From assembly GCA_030015575.1 (NCBI GenBank), contig CM057344.1:595270410-595334409 (forward strand): DNA of 64,000 bases, written 5' to 3'. The position numbers were made by a program, and so were the translations under genes. Shown one piece after another: positions 10,177 through 21,813 of this stretch (position 1 is the stretch's first letter; every line of letters begins with the position of its first letter). Under the pieces are notes generated by a model. It saw only the letters and a list, made by a program, of their open reading frames with translations, had not been told where the DNA came from and ran no database searches. The stretch is from Agapanthus africanus. Taxonomy: Eukaryota; Streptophyta; Magnoliopsida; Asparagales; Amaryllidaceae.

Positions 10177-10560
10177 AACGAGATTGCGCCCTTTCGGGTT
10201 TTCACAAAACTCACCGGCAGTCCTACTGTTTTTACTCACGGAGCCCTTTCGGGTTTTCATCCATGCCCTTTTTGCTTGTGGACATACCGTTTCTTTTTCT
10301 TTTTTTTATTCTAACGAGGTTGCGCTCTTTCGGGTTTTCACAAGACTCGCCGGTAGCCCTGCTGTTTTTACCCACGAAGCCCTTTCGGGTTTTCCATCCG
10401 TGCCCTTTTTGCTTGTGGACATACCATTTTTTCTTCTTTTTTTTATTCTGACGAGGTTGTGCCCTTTCGGGTTTTCACGAGACTCGCCGGTAGCCCTGCT
10501 GTTTTTACTCATGGAGCCCTTTCGGGTTTTCATCCGTGCCCATTTTGCTTATGGACATAT
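10177..10560. repeat. Three 137-bp tandem repeats
   Basis: Units start with AACGAGRTTGYGCYCTTTCGG at 10177, 10313 and 10450. Each carries the phrase CCCTTTCGGGTTTTC twice (CCCTTTCGGG is close to palindromic) and ends in a long T-rich tract. Confidence 0.8.
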
Positions 10561-10639
10561 CGTTTTATTTTTTCTTTTTTCTTTTTTTTTATTCTTTTTT
10601 TTTATCAACTTTGGGATGCTGCAATCCACCGTAGTTTAT

Positions 10640-10775
10640 CGACATCTCGGTCAACGGCTAGTTTTAGGACATAGTGGTCCGTTGTTAGTTTAAGGATGTT
10701 TCTGTCCGTCGTTAGCTTAAGGACGTTTCGGTCCGTTGTTAGTTTAAGGACGTTTCGGTCCGTTGTTAAGGAAGC
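10640..10775. repeat. GGAC-n-GTCC tandem repeats, 3' side of pol
   Basis: Four to five units of about 35 bp, TTAGTTTAAGGACRTTTCGGT-type. Each contains GGAC and GTCC six to eight bases apart. The same unit forms the array at 33345-33640 in the 5' leader. Confidence 0.75.
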
Positions 10776-10861
10776 CGGCTACTACCTATAGAGTTTGGGC
10801 TTAGGAAGATAGCGAGCGGATATAGTCGTCGTCATCTATTATTGACCTAGACCGTGACTCG

Positions 10862-12160
10862 TCAAGCGTAGTATTTCTTCAGGAAGCGACCGTTTATTGG
10901 CCTGAAAGGTCTTTCACCATGCATGTCTATGAGTAGATAGGCTCCACCCTGGTAGACTTTTTCTATAATATACGGGCCTTCATAATTCGGCTAGAATTTC
11001 TCTCGTTTAGCACGATTGGGGATCATAGGGCTTTTGACCACTAGCACGAGTTCGCCTTGGTGGAATGTCCTCGGCCTAGTCAATTTTTCATATGAGCGCG
11101 TCATCTTTTCTTTATAAGCCTCCAGATTTTGTTGCGCTATGAGCCGGTTTTCATCAAGGGCATCGAGCTCCTCAAGCCGAAGGTGAGCGTTCTCTTCGTC
11201 CATTAGCTCGTAATGAACTGCCACTCATAGAGAGGGTAACTCTATCTCGAGGGGGAGTACCGCTTCTGTACCGAATACCAATGCATACGGCGTTGTGTTC
11301 GTGGTCGTCTTGAACGTAGTTCGATACGCCTAGAGAGCTTCATGCAGTCTCTCGTGCCAGTCTTTCTTATTTCGTGACACCGTTATTTTCATGATCTTCG
11401 TTAAGGTCTTGTTGAAAGCCTCAACTAGACCGTTAGCTCGGGGATTATAAACAGAGGAGTATCTCCAGTCTATATTGTGTTGTTGTATGAAGCGGCTGAT
11501 TAGTCGCGGAGTTCCAAACCGATAAATGACGTGTGTCTTGAAGAAATAGAGGATATTCTCCGTCTTCACTTCCCTCAGCGGTACTGCTTCTGCCTATTTG
11601 GAGAAGTAATCAGTTGTCACCAAAATGAATCGATGTCCTCTGGACGATGCTGGTTCGATGGGGCCGATTATGTCAGTTCCCCACATTTCGAACGGCCAGC
11701 TAGCCACTGTCGGGTGTAGCGGATTTGGATGCTGATGGATAAAGTCTCCGTGGATCTGGCACGAGTGGCATTGCTTCTCATACTCGAGGCAGTCCTGTAT
11801 CATCGTGGGCCAATAATAACCCATCCGTTTGATCTTCAGCTTCATCTTTGGGCCGGCTTGGTGAGAACCGCAGAGTCCGTCGTGAGTTTCTTGGATGACT
11901 CTCTTTGCCTCGTGTGGTCCCAGGCATCTTAACCATAAAGAGTCAAATGATCTCTTATACAGAGTATCATTGACGAAGGCGAAAGACAGAGCTCGTTTCA
12001 TAAGCTGATGTCTCGAGGACGCATCTTCAGGTGTACGACGGGATTTGAAGTAGTCTATAAAGACTTCTCTCCAATCCTCAACCGTTTCTTGGTCTTTTAT
12101 TTGTAGAGTCATTTGCTCGGTCGCTCCCTTCTCCTCGGACGGCTCCGAAGATATCTCTGC
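10862..12160 (-). pseudogene. Tat integrase, broken
   Basis: It reads from an HHCC-like segment (CEHC-type wording around SCQIHGDFIH) through the catalytic core to a C-terminal region ending at the stop 10862-10864. The first catalytic Asp is visible in WGTDIIGPI and the Glu in NGLVEAFNKT. The segment that should carry the second Asp (DNG motif) is missing: RFGTPRLI runs directly into RFIQQHNID. There are also stops near 11594, 11330 and 11224. The enzyme would join cDNA to chromosomal DNA; this copy cannot. Confidence 0.85.
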
Positions 12161-12790
12161 CGGTGCAAGAACCCGACGGCTTTGCACAACGATCCTTACG
12201 TCATCGAGGTTCTCGTCGGCCAGTTCTTTAGCAAGCTTGGCTAATACATCCGCTTTGCTATTTTTCGCACGTGGTATTCTTTCCAAGATGTATGAAGGTA
12301 TTTGGGTCAGCAGTTGCTGTACCCTCTCGCCGTACTTCACCAGTTCTGGTTTGCACGTTTGACAGTCGCCGTTTACCTGACTAACGACCAGTTGGGAGTC
12401 TCCGTATATGAGGAGGTTCTCAATTCCCATGTCGATGGCGATCTCGAGACCTGCTATCAAAGCTTCATACTAGGCTTCATTGTTTGTCCCCGGCTCTGTT
12501 AAGGAGAAGGCAAAGCGCATTATCCCTCCTTGTGGAGTTACGAAGATGAGGCCTACCCCCGATTTGATTATGGGGGTGTTTTGTTTGCGCTTCTTCATCG
12601 AAGATGCTCCATCGAAGTAAAGTTCCCACCGGGTATCACTTCCATCGATCATGTCAAACGCATGTCCGTCTAGCAGTTCGCAATTCAAAGGGGAATCGGC
12701 AGGTATCGAATGCTCGACGAGGAAGTCGGCGATGGCCTGGCCTTTCACTGCCTTAAGAGGCTGATAGGTTATTGAGAACTCCATCAAGAG
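12160..12790 (-). pseudogene. Tat RNase H domain
   Basis: Wording typical of the archaeal-like RNase H of Tat elements: YFDGASS (first Asp), TNNEA then a stop at about 12470 in place of the conserved acidic position, then LIYGDSQLVVSQVNG and NSKADVLAKLA. It would degrade RNA in the RNA-DNA hybrid. It follows RT directly and continues into integrase after the domain linker. Confidence 0.8.
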
Positions 12791-12808
12791 CAGGGCCCAT
12801 TTAGCGAG

Positions 12809-14320
12809 TCACCTCATCAATATGGACTTTGACATCAAATACTTGAGAGGATCCACCTTCGATATGAGATGGACTTCATGCGCCAATGCATAGTGCCTGA
12901 GCTTCGTTATCGCGAAGATCAATGCCTGGCGGTGTTTTTCGATGGGAGAATAATTGCTTTCTGCCCCCGGCAGAACTCGACTCAAATAGTAGAGGGCTCT
13001 CTCCTTCCCTTGGTCGTTCTCTTGTGCCCATGATACGCCTAAGGAACCTTCAAGGGCGATTGTATACATAATGAGGGGTTTTCCCTTGACCGGAGCAGCC
13101 AGCACTGGCGGATTTTGCAGGTATTGCTTGATTTCATCCGGCGCGCTTTGGCATTTATGATCCCAGATGAACGGGGTTCCCTTCTTCATTAGGTGGCTGT
13201 ATGGACGGCACTTGCCCGAGAGATTGGCTATAAATCGCCGGATATACGCAAGCTTCCCTTGGAGAGACCGCAATTGCTTGAGATTCCTTGGCGGAGGCAT
13301 TTCCATAATTGCCTTGATCTTTGACGGATCTATTTCAATGCCTTGGTGTCGGGCGATGAATCCCAGGAACTTGCCCGAGGAAACTTCGAACACGCATTTG
13401 AGCGGGTTCATCTTCAAGTTGTATTGTCGAAGGCGTTGAAACACGATTCTCAGATGCTCTAAATGTTCCTCGTATGATTTGCTTTTCACCATGAGGTCGT
13501 CGATATAGCATTCGACGATTTCATGTATGAGATCATCGAAGATCTTCGTCATGGCCCTTTGATAGGTGGCGCCGGCGTTCTTTAGACCGAAAGGCATCAG
13601 CTTGTAGCAAAATATACCCAAAGGGGTCCGGAAGGCAGTATGCTTCTGGTCCTCGGGATTCATCTTTATCTGATTACATCCTGACGACCCGTTCATGAAG
13701 GAGAAGACTTCATGGGTGGATGTATTGTCTATCATCAGCTCGGTGACCGGTACCGGGAAGTCATCCTTCGGGCAGGCTTTATTAAGATCCCGAAAGTCCA
13801 CACATATACGCACCGTCCCATTCTTCTTTATTACCGGGACGATGTTGGCGATCCAGTCAGGATATTGCACCTCTTGGATGAAGCCGGAGTCGATTAGCTT
13901 CTTAACCTCGGCGTTGATGCTCATCTCAAGCTCGAGCCGCATTCTTCTCGGCGCTTGTTTGATCGGCTTGACGTACGGCGTATCGTCTATTTTTGCACAG
14001 CAACCTCTGGATCTAGTCCTGGCATCTCGGAATAGTTCCAGGCGAAACAATCTTTATGCTGCATAAGCACGTCCTTTAGTGTAGCCACCCTTTCTTCAGA
14101 CAGCAGCTCACTGACGAATGTCGGTCGCGGGTCATTTGCCGTCCCCAAATCAATTTTCTTGAGATCATCAGCAGTAGTATGTATTCCATCTTCCAGCTCT
14201 TTCGGCGCCGGTGGAAACTATGAGATCACCTCGTCATCGTTGTTTACGAAGCAGCAGGGGAGGCTATCCATATTCTCGGGCACTCCTTCTTCTGACAGCG
14301 TAATCACGTGACAGGTACGA
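12809..14320 (-). pseudogene. Tat reverse transcriptase
   Basis: The upstream linker (FAWNYSEMPGLDP, about 14050) is followed by KNGTVRICVDFRDLNKACPKDD, FSFMNGSSGCNQI, LMPFGLKNAGATYQRAM and the catalytic YIDDLMVKS. The thumb/connection part is LGFIARHQGIEID and LRSLQGKLAYIRRFIANL. FMNGSSG has Asn where the first catalytic Asp (FMDG) is expected, a substitution that should inactivate the enzyme. It opens at about 14050 in one frame; the linker is in another frame. A stop at 12806-12808 separates it from RNase H. Confidence 0.9.
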
Positions 14321-14379
14321 GCTCGCTTCCAAGACTGATGTTGATCTGGTTCTACTCTCGCTGTATGTGCGGTTTTTGG

Positions 14380-15120
14380 TTCATGCTTCTATGGCGGAGT
14401 TATCCTCCAACTGCTGGATAGAGCGAACTTGCCAAGCTGATATTGGTCTTCGACCCAATTCTTGAAGGTGAAGCAATCTTCGAGAGGATGTCCTATTGCT
14501 CGGTGATAAGAGCAATAGTCTGGGTGAGAGACCTCGTTGGCTTGCTCGGGGTGTTTAGGATCCAGAAATGTAATCATCTGATGTCTTATGGCGAGATCAT
14601 GTATCTTCCGTGTTTTGTTCTGAGGAAAAGAATATGCTTAACCCATCTTTTTTATAAGAGACGACTCCGGATTGCTCGATTCCCGATCGCGTGGCTTCTT
14701 GGTCCCGCTTTGTCTCTCTCGAACGCTTTTCCCGCTCTTTGATTTATTTTTGCCTCTGCGTTGAGCCTTTTGTACGACAGGTCGATAAGGAAGAGAATTG
14801 CCATTCTCTGCGGCCTATTGAAGGAGGCGCTGTGTCCTGACTTTTTCGTAAATGGCCATCTCGCAGTTATGGTCATCCCGGATCTTTAGACCCGCTTCCC
14901 TTACCAGCTTGTCCATTCTTTCTTCAAACGACGGGCTCGGCATTTTGATGACAGGACCTTGTTTTGGTTCAGGATCGGTCTCTCTTAACAGAATGTCTCC
15001 TTCTTCATCGAAATCATATAAGACGTAGCTGCCATGGACTCGCTCCCATTTTCTGGATTGAAGATATCCAAGCCCCTTTGTTTCCATTCTCCCGTTGGGA
15101 AACTTGCGCTGAGTTCCAGG
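14380..15120 (-). pseudogene. Duplicated gag C-terminal module between protease and RT
   Basis: It contains CEMAIYEKVR (near 14840), KTRKIHDLAIRH (14590-14630, frameshifted) and a zinc-knuckle-like YCSYHRAIGHPLEDCFTFK (about 14470-14530). The same order and wording occurs upstream at 16956-17846 (CEMAIFEKAKR; KTKRLFELAMRN; YCPYHQMVSHPIEDC). This is therefore a second copy of a gag segment, placed downstream of the protease where Ogre-type elements often have spliced spacer sequence. It is broken by frameshifts. Confidence 0.7.
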
Positions 15121-15162
15121 GACATCCCAAATCCTGTTGTAGAACCGAGCTTGTCGAGTGGT

Positions 15163-16191
15163 CTATTTAAAGGGTACCCCTTGGCGCTTCAATAGCCTTT
15201 TCAAGCCTTCCGTGTAATATTTAGGCAGACGGATGGGCTGGAGCCTGTCGAGTTTAGAATCGGCGCCATGCCAAACTTCTCTTGCCACTTTGGTTTCCCC
15301 AGATCGGTAGAATAGGATCGCTTTTTCACCTTTTCTCCTGGGAGGGACGTAGAATGTTTGCAGTTCCTGCACACTATAAGTTTTAAGTGCATTGAGATCT
15401 TTGTAATGCTCTTGTGGAACCATGGTAATTTGCGGACTCTGATTATCGCCAGAGAAGGCTTGTATTGATGGCCAAGCGGAAAATATAGCGTTAACCTTAT
15501 CTTCCGAGTCGCTGCTGAAAATCAACATGGGGGCGGACGGTCCCGGGTTGTTGCGTTGAGGCGGCCCTGAATGAACTATCTTTTCTTCCTCCTCGGTATC
15601 ACTCCTGAAGACTGGAATAGTGGTGATAGATTTGTCCTTCGGTTTGTGACACCTCTCCGTGTTCTCGAAATCTGGTAAGAAGTATTTTACATCTTCGTAT
15701 TTTCGGACTTCGTTCATGGAGAATGGGTTCAACTCCCCCGTCACAGTGTACTCGAGACCATCCTTGAAATATTTCATACACTGATGTTGTGTAGAAGGGA
15801 TGATGTTGTACTCGTGTAACCAAGGCCGGCCGAGCAAAGCATTGTAGCATGTCTTGGCATCAATGGCGTGAAATTTAATATCCGTGACAAGTAGCCCGAA
15901 GCGCAACGTCAGTATCACGGACCCGAGAGTCTGTGATGACTGAGAGTCAAAACCGGAGATGGTGATTTTATCACGAGTGAGGTGCCGGACGCTCATGCAG
16001 ATTTCCTTCAACACTCGCACGTTGAGGAGATTGACGGAAGACCCATTGTCGACCAGGATTTTGCCTATCTTGATATCATGGCAGTATCCGGAGACATATA
16101 GGGGACGGTTGTGCTCGCACGTCCCAAGGAGGAGATCTTCATCGCCGAAGGTGATATCGGCTGTGTGTACTTCTTTCAGCTCGTCTTTCAT
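15163..16191 (-). pseudogene. Tat aspartic protease region
   Basis: A 342-codon open frame. The active-site motif is ILVDNGSSVNLL (about codons 46-57), and LGRPWLHEY about 75 residues later matches the hydrophobic-hydrophobic-Gly motif of retropepsins. The variant DNGSS in place of DTGA/DSGA fits this lineage. A long hydrophilic tail follows, ending FYVPPRRKGEK and RLPKYYTEGLKRLL. It would cut the Gag-Pol precursor. The frame itself is intact, but its neighbours are not. Confidence 0.8.
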
Positions 16192-16204
16192 CCTTTCTTC
16201 GGCG

Positions 16205-17849
16205 AGGAAAGCTCGGAATTGCTCTGGCTCTTATAGCGCCCTGATCAGTGAATCTCTCGCCTCTTTGGATAGCACCAGGGCGTCGAGAATACTGAGCTGT
16301 GAGGGTAGCTTCCTCAAGTTTGCCAGAACGTTGTAGTCTACCTTACTTTTCTTTGGCGGGTCCTTGGCTGTGAGTTTTTCAACGGCTTGGTCATTAAGGA
16401 TGATATCCTCAGGGACCTTTTCTTTTCCCTTATCTTTTCTATTCGTGGGCCCGAGATTCTTTTCAGGTAGTGTACGATTGCGCAGCTGAATATTTTCACA
16501 AATCTTTGGTTCTTCCTCTTTTCCCGAGGTGGATTATTTGAAGAGAGGGCCAAGAGTCATTTCTTCATCAGAGTCTCTCCCGAAGGTGAGAACTTGTGAT
16601 CCTCCGGTGTTAACCTTGCGACAGTTGCCAGTAGTTCTTTTATACACTTCGGTCATACTTCTTTGCTCCCAACGAGTTTTGCATTTCATCCGCTTAAAAT
16701 GTTGCCGGTGAGCAACATACCCCTGCCACCATCTATTAAAAGCGTTGCACTCTTCGATGGGGTTTGCCATCTTTTGATGATATAGGCAGTAGTTAGGATG
16801 CATCTCTGCTTCTCCAAAAGTGTTCCTTCGGAGGGTGGTAGTTTCATTCCCATTGATATGGCTTTAGCAAACCTTTTCCTCGTCTTGAACTTGTTTTTAT
16901 TCGCGACGGATGTCCTTTGATTCGGCGGAAATGTCTCGACTCTTTCATCCAGTTGTCAGCGTTTGGCCTTTTCAAATATGGCCATCTCACACTCCCGATC
17001 AGCTTTACTTTTCAGAAGAGCTTCGTTTAGGAATGCATCGATCATTTCGTCTGATGTCCCTGGAAGCTCCGGTTCAGGACCTTCCCCCAGTCTTTCGGTG
17101 CAAGGAGCTTCTTCATCGTCTGTCGACGAATGAGAGATCATATGGCAACTTGCTACGTAATCCTCAGATTCATCCGACGAGTCTTCTCCATCATCTCCGT
17201 CTTCAAGGACGTGGCTGAGGAACTCTTGGAGCGTGATTGGAGTCCGCGCCTTCTGGTTATACTCTTCCAGCGCGTCGATCTGTTTCTGCAGGTCCGTGCG
17301 CTTGTCGCCAGGCTTCATGGGCTTTTTGGATTTCTTCTTCTTTTTCGAAGATTTCGGCGGCTGGGTGTATGTGCTTTGGCTATCACCACCGTTTTTTGGA
17401 GTCGGGCGCGGCTTCATCATCCCTTCGATGATCTCATGTTCCAACGGATTCTTCCACCTGATCGCCGGGCATGTCTGGAGATTATTCAGCATTCTTTTGG
17501 TTCTGGCTGAAAGAACGACCTCCCATGGAGCTTCTTCAACAAAAGAGCACGATACCCCCAGTGTGTCCGTCTTTTTAGGAGTGTGCGGTTATGGTGGGCT
17601 TACTTTCCACTTCTCAGACAGCGCAAACTTGCCTTATTGGTACCGATCCTCGATCCATCCCTTAAAGACGAAGCAATCTTCGATTGGATGGCTTACCATT
17701 TGGTGGTAAGGGCAATAATTGGGATTATTCGCTTCGCCGGGTTGCAATGGTCGCTTTGGATTCAGCAGATTGATAAGCCTGTTGCGCATCGCCAGCTCGA
17801 ATAGTCTCTTCGTTTTGTCCCGTAGGAACGAGTAAGGACGCTTCATTTT
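16205..17849 (-). pseudogene. Tat gag C-terminal part with two zinc-knuckle-like repeats
   Basis: It starts at the TIR-element insertion point (17849) and continues the gag core from 30367 in the same frame once one target copy is removed. It holds the first knuckle YCPYHQMVSHPIEDC (about 17690), a Lys-rich and acidic linker (17492-16956) with CEMAIFEKAKR, and the second knuckle YCLYHQKMANPIEEC (about 16790). The pattern C-x2-H-x5-H/N-x4-C is the usual Tat-type variant. Several stops separate the pieces. Confidence 0.7.
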
Positions 17850-18048
17850 TGTAACACCTTAAAATGTGTTTTGTAGCTAATTATATTTTTATATATAGTT
17901 TTTAATAAAAAGGTTTACCAATTTGGTTTTTAATTATTTTATCCTATTTAATGAATATTTTATTAGGTTTTTCCTAGGCTTGCACACACTTATGCATGAT
18001 AACTAGGGTTGTTTTTGGGGTTTAACCATGATTAGCAACATGGTGAAC
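17850..18048 (+). repeat. Left terminal inverted repeat of TIR copy 1
   Basis: 199 bp from TGTAACACC to ATGGTGAAC, inverted at 30168-30366. A sequence starting GTCACGACCCAAAA follows directly at 18052. Confidence 0.9.
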
Positions 18049-18999
18049 TTTGTCACGACCCAAAATTGGTCCGTGACGGCCCTAATACTACGCAACGCCA
18101 AAAGACGTAACGCAGTAAAAGAAAGCCAAAACCCAGAAATCTAAACCAAGAAAATACGGAAAAGATAGTATAGTTTTTGAAACATTTGAAATCGCAACCC
18201 AAATTCTTTAAAAGTCTTACTTTCTTTCTTTAAAATTTTGGCAACACCCCCTTTTTTGTAAAAACTAGCCAAGATGAATACAATACAAATATACGACGCC
18301 GTAGCGAAGAAATAAAGACAATAAAGAGAAAGCTGTATATAAAAGACAACAAGTCCACAAATAATATACAATATCGTCCTCACCAAGTCTCTAAGTCAAT
18401 AACATACTAGTAGATGGAGAGTACAAAATAGAACGAATGTACAATATGAAATACAGATAATCATCCAACCCACCTAAGCAAAATAGTACTGTGAGCCGAT
18501 GCAGTATCTGTAGCAAAAGATGATAGATGAATAGCGGAATAGCCTGCCTCGACTACTCTGGGGAACAACCTGAAACACTTGTGACACAACGGGGGTGAGT
18601 TGCCAACTCATGAATAGTAGATAACATATGCAGGTAATCGCAGGAATGTACGTACAACATGAATCTAAGATATGCGATTACAGTAATGACATGTTATGTG
18701 AATGCAGAATAATGGAAAGTACACTAACAGGTACAATCAATATATGAAGTAATGATGACATGGTAATAGTATGCAATAACTATGCAAAAGGGATATGAGA
18801 AAGCAAATATGCAACTATCATAAGGGTACACTAACAGGTACTACCAATATATGAATCTGTGCATAGAATAGATAAGTGTGAGGTATGGGGTGGAATATGT
18901 CATTTCATACAGGTCAAATCTTATAAAACTAGACATGCCAAAACACTAGACAACACTTCAGACAACCCTAGCCAAGACCCTAACACCCCTGCCCCCTAC

Positions 19000-19039
19000 T
19001 TGGCCGCAAATTGCGGCCAAACACAATAAATCTGCGGCC
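19000..19039. promoter_or_regulatory. Paired GC dyad, TIR copy 1
   Basis: Arms TTGGCCGCAA and TTGCGGCCAA around a single A (19000-19020), then CTGCGGCC (19032-19039). Aligned cores are 21 bp apart. Same layout at 38223-38262 in TIR copy 2. Confidence 0.7.
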
Positions 19040-19520
19040 TCAGTTGGGAATGGGGGTCTCGTGTTCTGGTGGTGTGTTCTAGACCTAGTGTGCATGCCCC
19101 AGTTTTCTCAATTTTGTCCTGAAGGCCCCGGGTCAAAAGCAGATCACAGATGTCACAAATATCGCTTAAAAACACCAATTTTGCACAAAACACAAACCCT
19201 ATGGTATTTTAGTGAAATCTGGGTTAATTCTCAGTTAATGTAACCCTAACAACACTTAAATAAGTAGGGTTAACTAACACAATCGCCACTTAACCAACGT
19301 TCCACATACATCACCTTAATTAGCACTAAACTCACAATTAAACGCAAACCGAAGCTAACTATCACACAACTAAGCAAACTAGGAATTGGGTTCAAAAGTA
19401 TACCCTAGAGAACCCTAAGAAACAGGTGAAGGTGAAGAATTGAGTTGCTATTGCTGCTGGTGATGCAGGGGCTGCATGCTGCTTCTCTGCTGCTGCTGTT
19501 GCTATGCTGATGTTGTTGTT

Positions 19521-19525
19521 CTGTT
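19521..19525. other. Target-site duplication of copia-1 (left)
   Basis: CTGTT, repeated at 29633-29637 directly after the other LTR. Confidence 0.9.
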
Positions 19526-21558
19526 TGTTAGTGTATATGCCCTAGAGGCCATTACTGTATCATACTAGTTTGTATATTACTTGATGGAAGTTTGGGATAT
19601 TCACAGTTGTATATACAATCTTGCTCGAAATGGTAGTATGCTACTTGGTTTGTCTCTGCTTTAATATGTGCATGTTGTTTCTTTTAGCATATTGCTGATA
19701 TACATATTAGTAGAGCCCTTAGGATCTTTGCTTGATTACCAGCGTTGTGATAGCGCTCACACTCGTGGTAGCTGGGTGATCTTTAAGCACATCCTTATAC
19801 AGGTCCCTAGTCGTTGGACTATCGAGACAGGGCATCGATACTCCGGAGTAGACTAGCGTATGCGCTTCTCATCCCAGCGTGGGAGACGGTCTGTCCCACA
19901 GCCGTCAGTACGTCGTACTTGAGATAGTATGCGGGTGCTCGTTAGGTTACGAGTACACTGGACAGGACTCGTCGGGGACTGTTGGTTGGTATTATACCTA
20001 TCGTCAGTTATCAGTTCCCAGGTGACATGAGTACAGCTTAGTCCGCTGACTTGACACTGTCACTTCGCCTCGAGTGTGTTCCCACTGCACTTTGATTACT
20101 ACCCTACCAGGGCTCAAAGGAGTCGTGCAAACAGGTAGTTTTTGGGTGCAGTCCCGAAGCACTTGGAGGCAGTGACGGTTAGACAGGATTCGTCTCTCCC
20201 GGTATTGGGGGTTGACATCGCGCTGTGTCCAGGAGAGCCATTACACGAGTAGTCCCTGGCCAGGGCAAGCGAGATATACTGTTAGGTTTCCAGTGTTATC
20301 TCAGGGTGTTCTGGGCTACACTCCGACACGACTTGTACCGCTATTAGGGGACTGACGTTCACCGCCCCCCTAGGCCCGCCATACGATGTATCAGACGAAC
20401 AGACCGGACTGTACGGAGATTGTCACATACAGGCTCAGTAGGAGTTCGGATGGGGTTCACCTCGTCAGTCTTCTTATCGACATCTACCTGGGGACCGTTA
20501 CGTACAGCTAGTGCCGCTTGCGGTCTGTGGTTAAACCCACTGCCAGCGTAGTGTCGAGTCTTTAGAGTCCCACACAGAGAGCTATTCGCCTTTAGGCAAA
20601 ATGAGTAGAGGTCGCATGGTTTTGCGACAGGGTTCGTTCACATTCGCGCACTTGTGCACGTTTGCTGTCCGGACAGTTTATACTAGCGGGCTTTGGTTTA
20701 AGCCGGATCCTAGTATATGATTTGGGATTGGTTTTTCTCATTGTATTCGTGTTCCTCGGATCACGAATGCGGGTGCGTATTCACAGTTGCTTGAGATTGA
20801 GGGAGAGGACCTTGATTAGGGTTAATGGCTATTGTCATTTTATTAACCCTAATGCTTATGTGTGTGTTATAGTTAATTGATAATTAGTTTGATAATTGTG
20901 CATGGTCATGGTTGTTGATCATTTGACCTCCTTGACTTGTTGACCTAGGTTGACACTTTGACCATCATCATTTCTTTTGGAAGATGCTTTTTGATCTTTG
21001 CAAATTGAAATGATAATGGTCATGTCATGATTAACCATGACAATTATCTAGCTAATTATTTAATTAAAATAATATACACATATTAGTGAGAATGGTTCAT
21101 ATTATTCTCATTCTATCATATCTTTTCTCTCTTTTGTTCTTCCTCTCCCTCAAGCTCTCTCCCTCTCATGTGTTGAGAAACACTTGAGCTTGAGAAAAAC
21201 CCTCTCTTGATCATCTTTACTCTCATCTAGGGTTCAAGGACTAGCACTTCTTGCACCCTAGTTACTTCTAGCTTGGAGTTGAAGCCAAAGGTTGAGGCTT
21301 TCGGGTGGATCTTTTTTCGACGTGAGAAGACGACCAAGGTGACCTCCTTCCACCACTCCAAGGAGCAAGGAGAGAAGGACTTAAAGCCCAAGGTATAACC
21401 TTTCTAGCACTTAGCTAGTTACTAGTTAGCTTTAGCAAGTTTTTGTTTAGCAAAGATCCTTCTAGCTCTAGTCCATGTTGCCTAAGCTCATAAAAATCCG
21501 ATTTTTCTTCCGTTTTCCGCCTCCCCGCAAGCACCGGGATGGGCAACGTGGACTTACA
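19526..21558 (+). repeat. Copia-1 5' LTR
   Basis: It starts TGTTAGTGTATATGCCCTAG and ends GGACTTACA, with TG...CA ends. It shares its first 30 bases and several inner phrases (for example CAGACCGGACTGTACGG) with the copia-2 LTRs, so the two families are related. Open frames inside it (20662-20880) recur in the other LTR and are not genes. Confidence 0.95.
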
Positions 21559-21765
21559 GTGGTATCAGAGCCTAACTAAATATAAACTAGCTAGGTAGTG
21601 AAGTGTGTCAAAGTTCGAAACGGAAAAATCGAAAAACCAAAATATCAAAACCCTAGTTTTCTGTTAAAATTTTTTCTGGTCAAAACAAAATTTGTTTTAC
21701 TCCAAAAATCGTCTCAGGTTTTTTTAAAGATAGCCACCAAAAACGATCAAGTGAATCGACCAATG

Positions 21766-21813
21766 TGCCGCGGTTCCGCGGCAATAGCAAGCTATTGCCG
21801 CGCAACCGCGGCC
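21766..21813. promoter_or_regulatory. Paired GC dyad, copia-1 leader
   Basis: TGCCGCGGTTCCGCGGCA (21766-21783) and TTGCCGCGCAACCGCGG (21795-21811). Core centres are 30 bp apart. Between them CGCGGCAATAGC and GCTATTGCCGCG form a 12-bp hairpin. It lies about 206 nt after the PBS. Confidence 0.75.

Larger units (their letters stand above)
18049..19525. other. Interior of TIR copy 1, left part
   Basis: No coding sequence recognised. It opens with GTCACGACCC, carries a phrase (about 18830-18850) that repeats one at 18723 (ACACTAACAGGTAC), the dyad pair at 19000-19039, and ends in GCTGCTG-type repeats that continue on the far side of copia-1. Confidence 0.6.

Noticed and set aside
20662-20880. 72-codon frame, also at 28736-28954
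   Set aside because: It lies in the copia-1 LTR and is repeated only because both LTRs are nearly identical.
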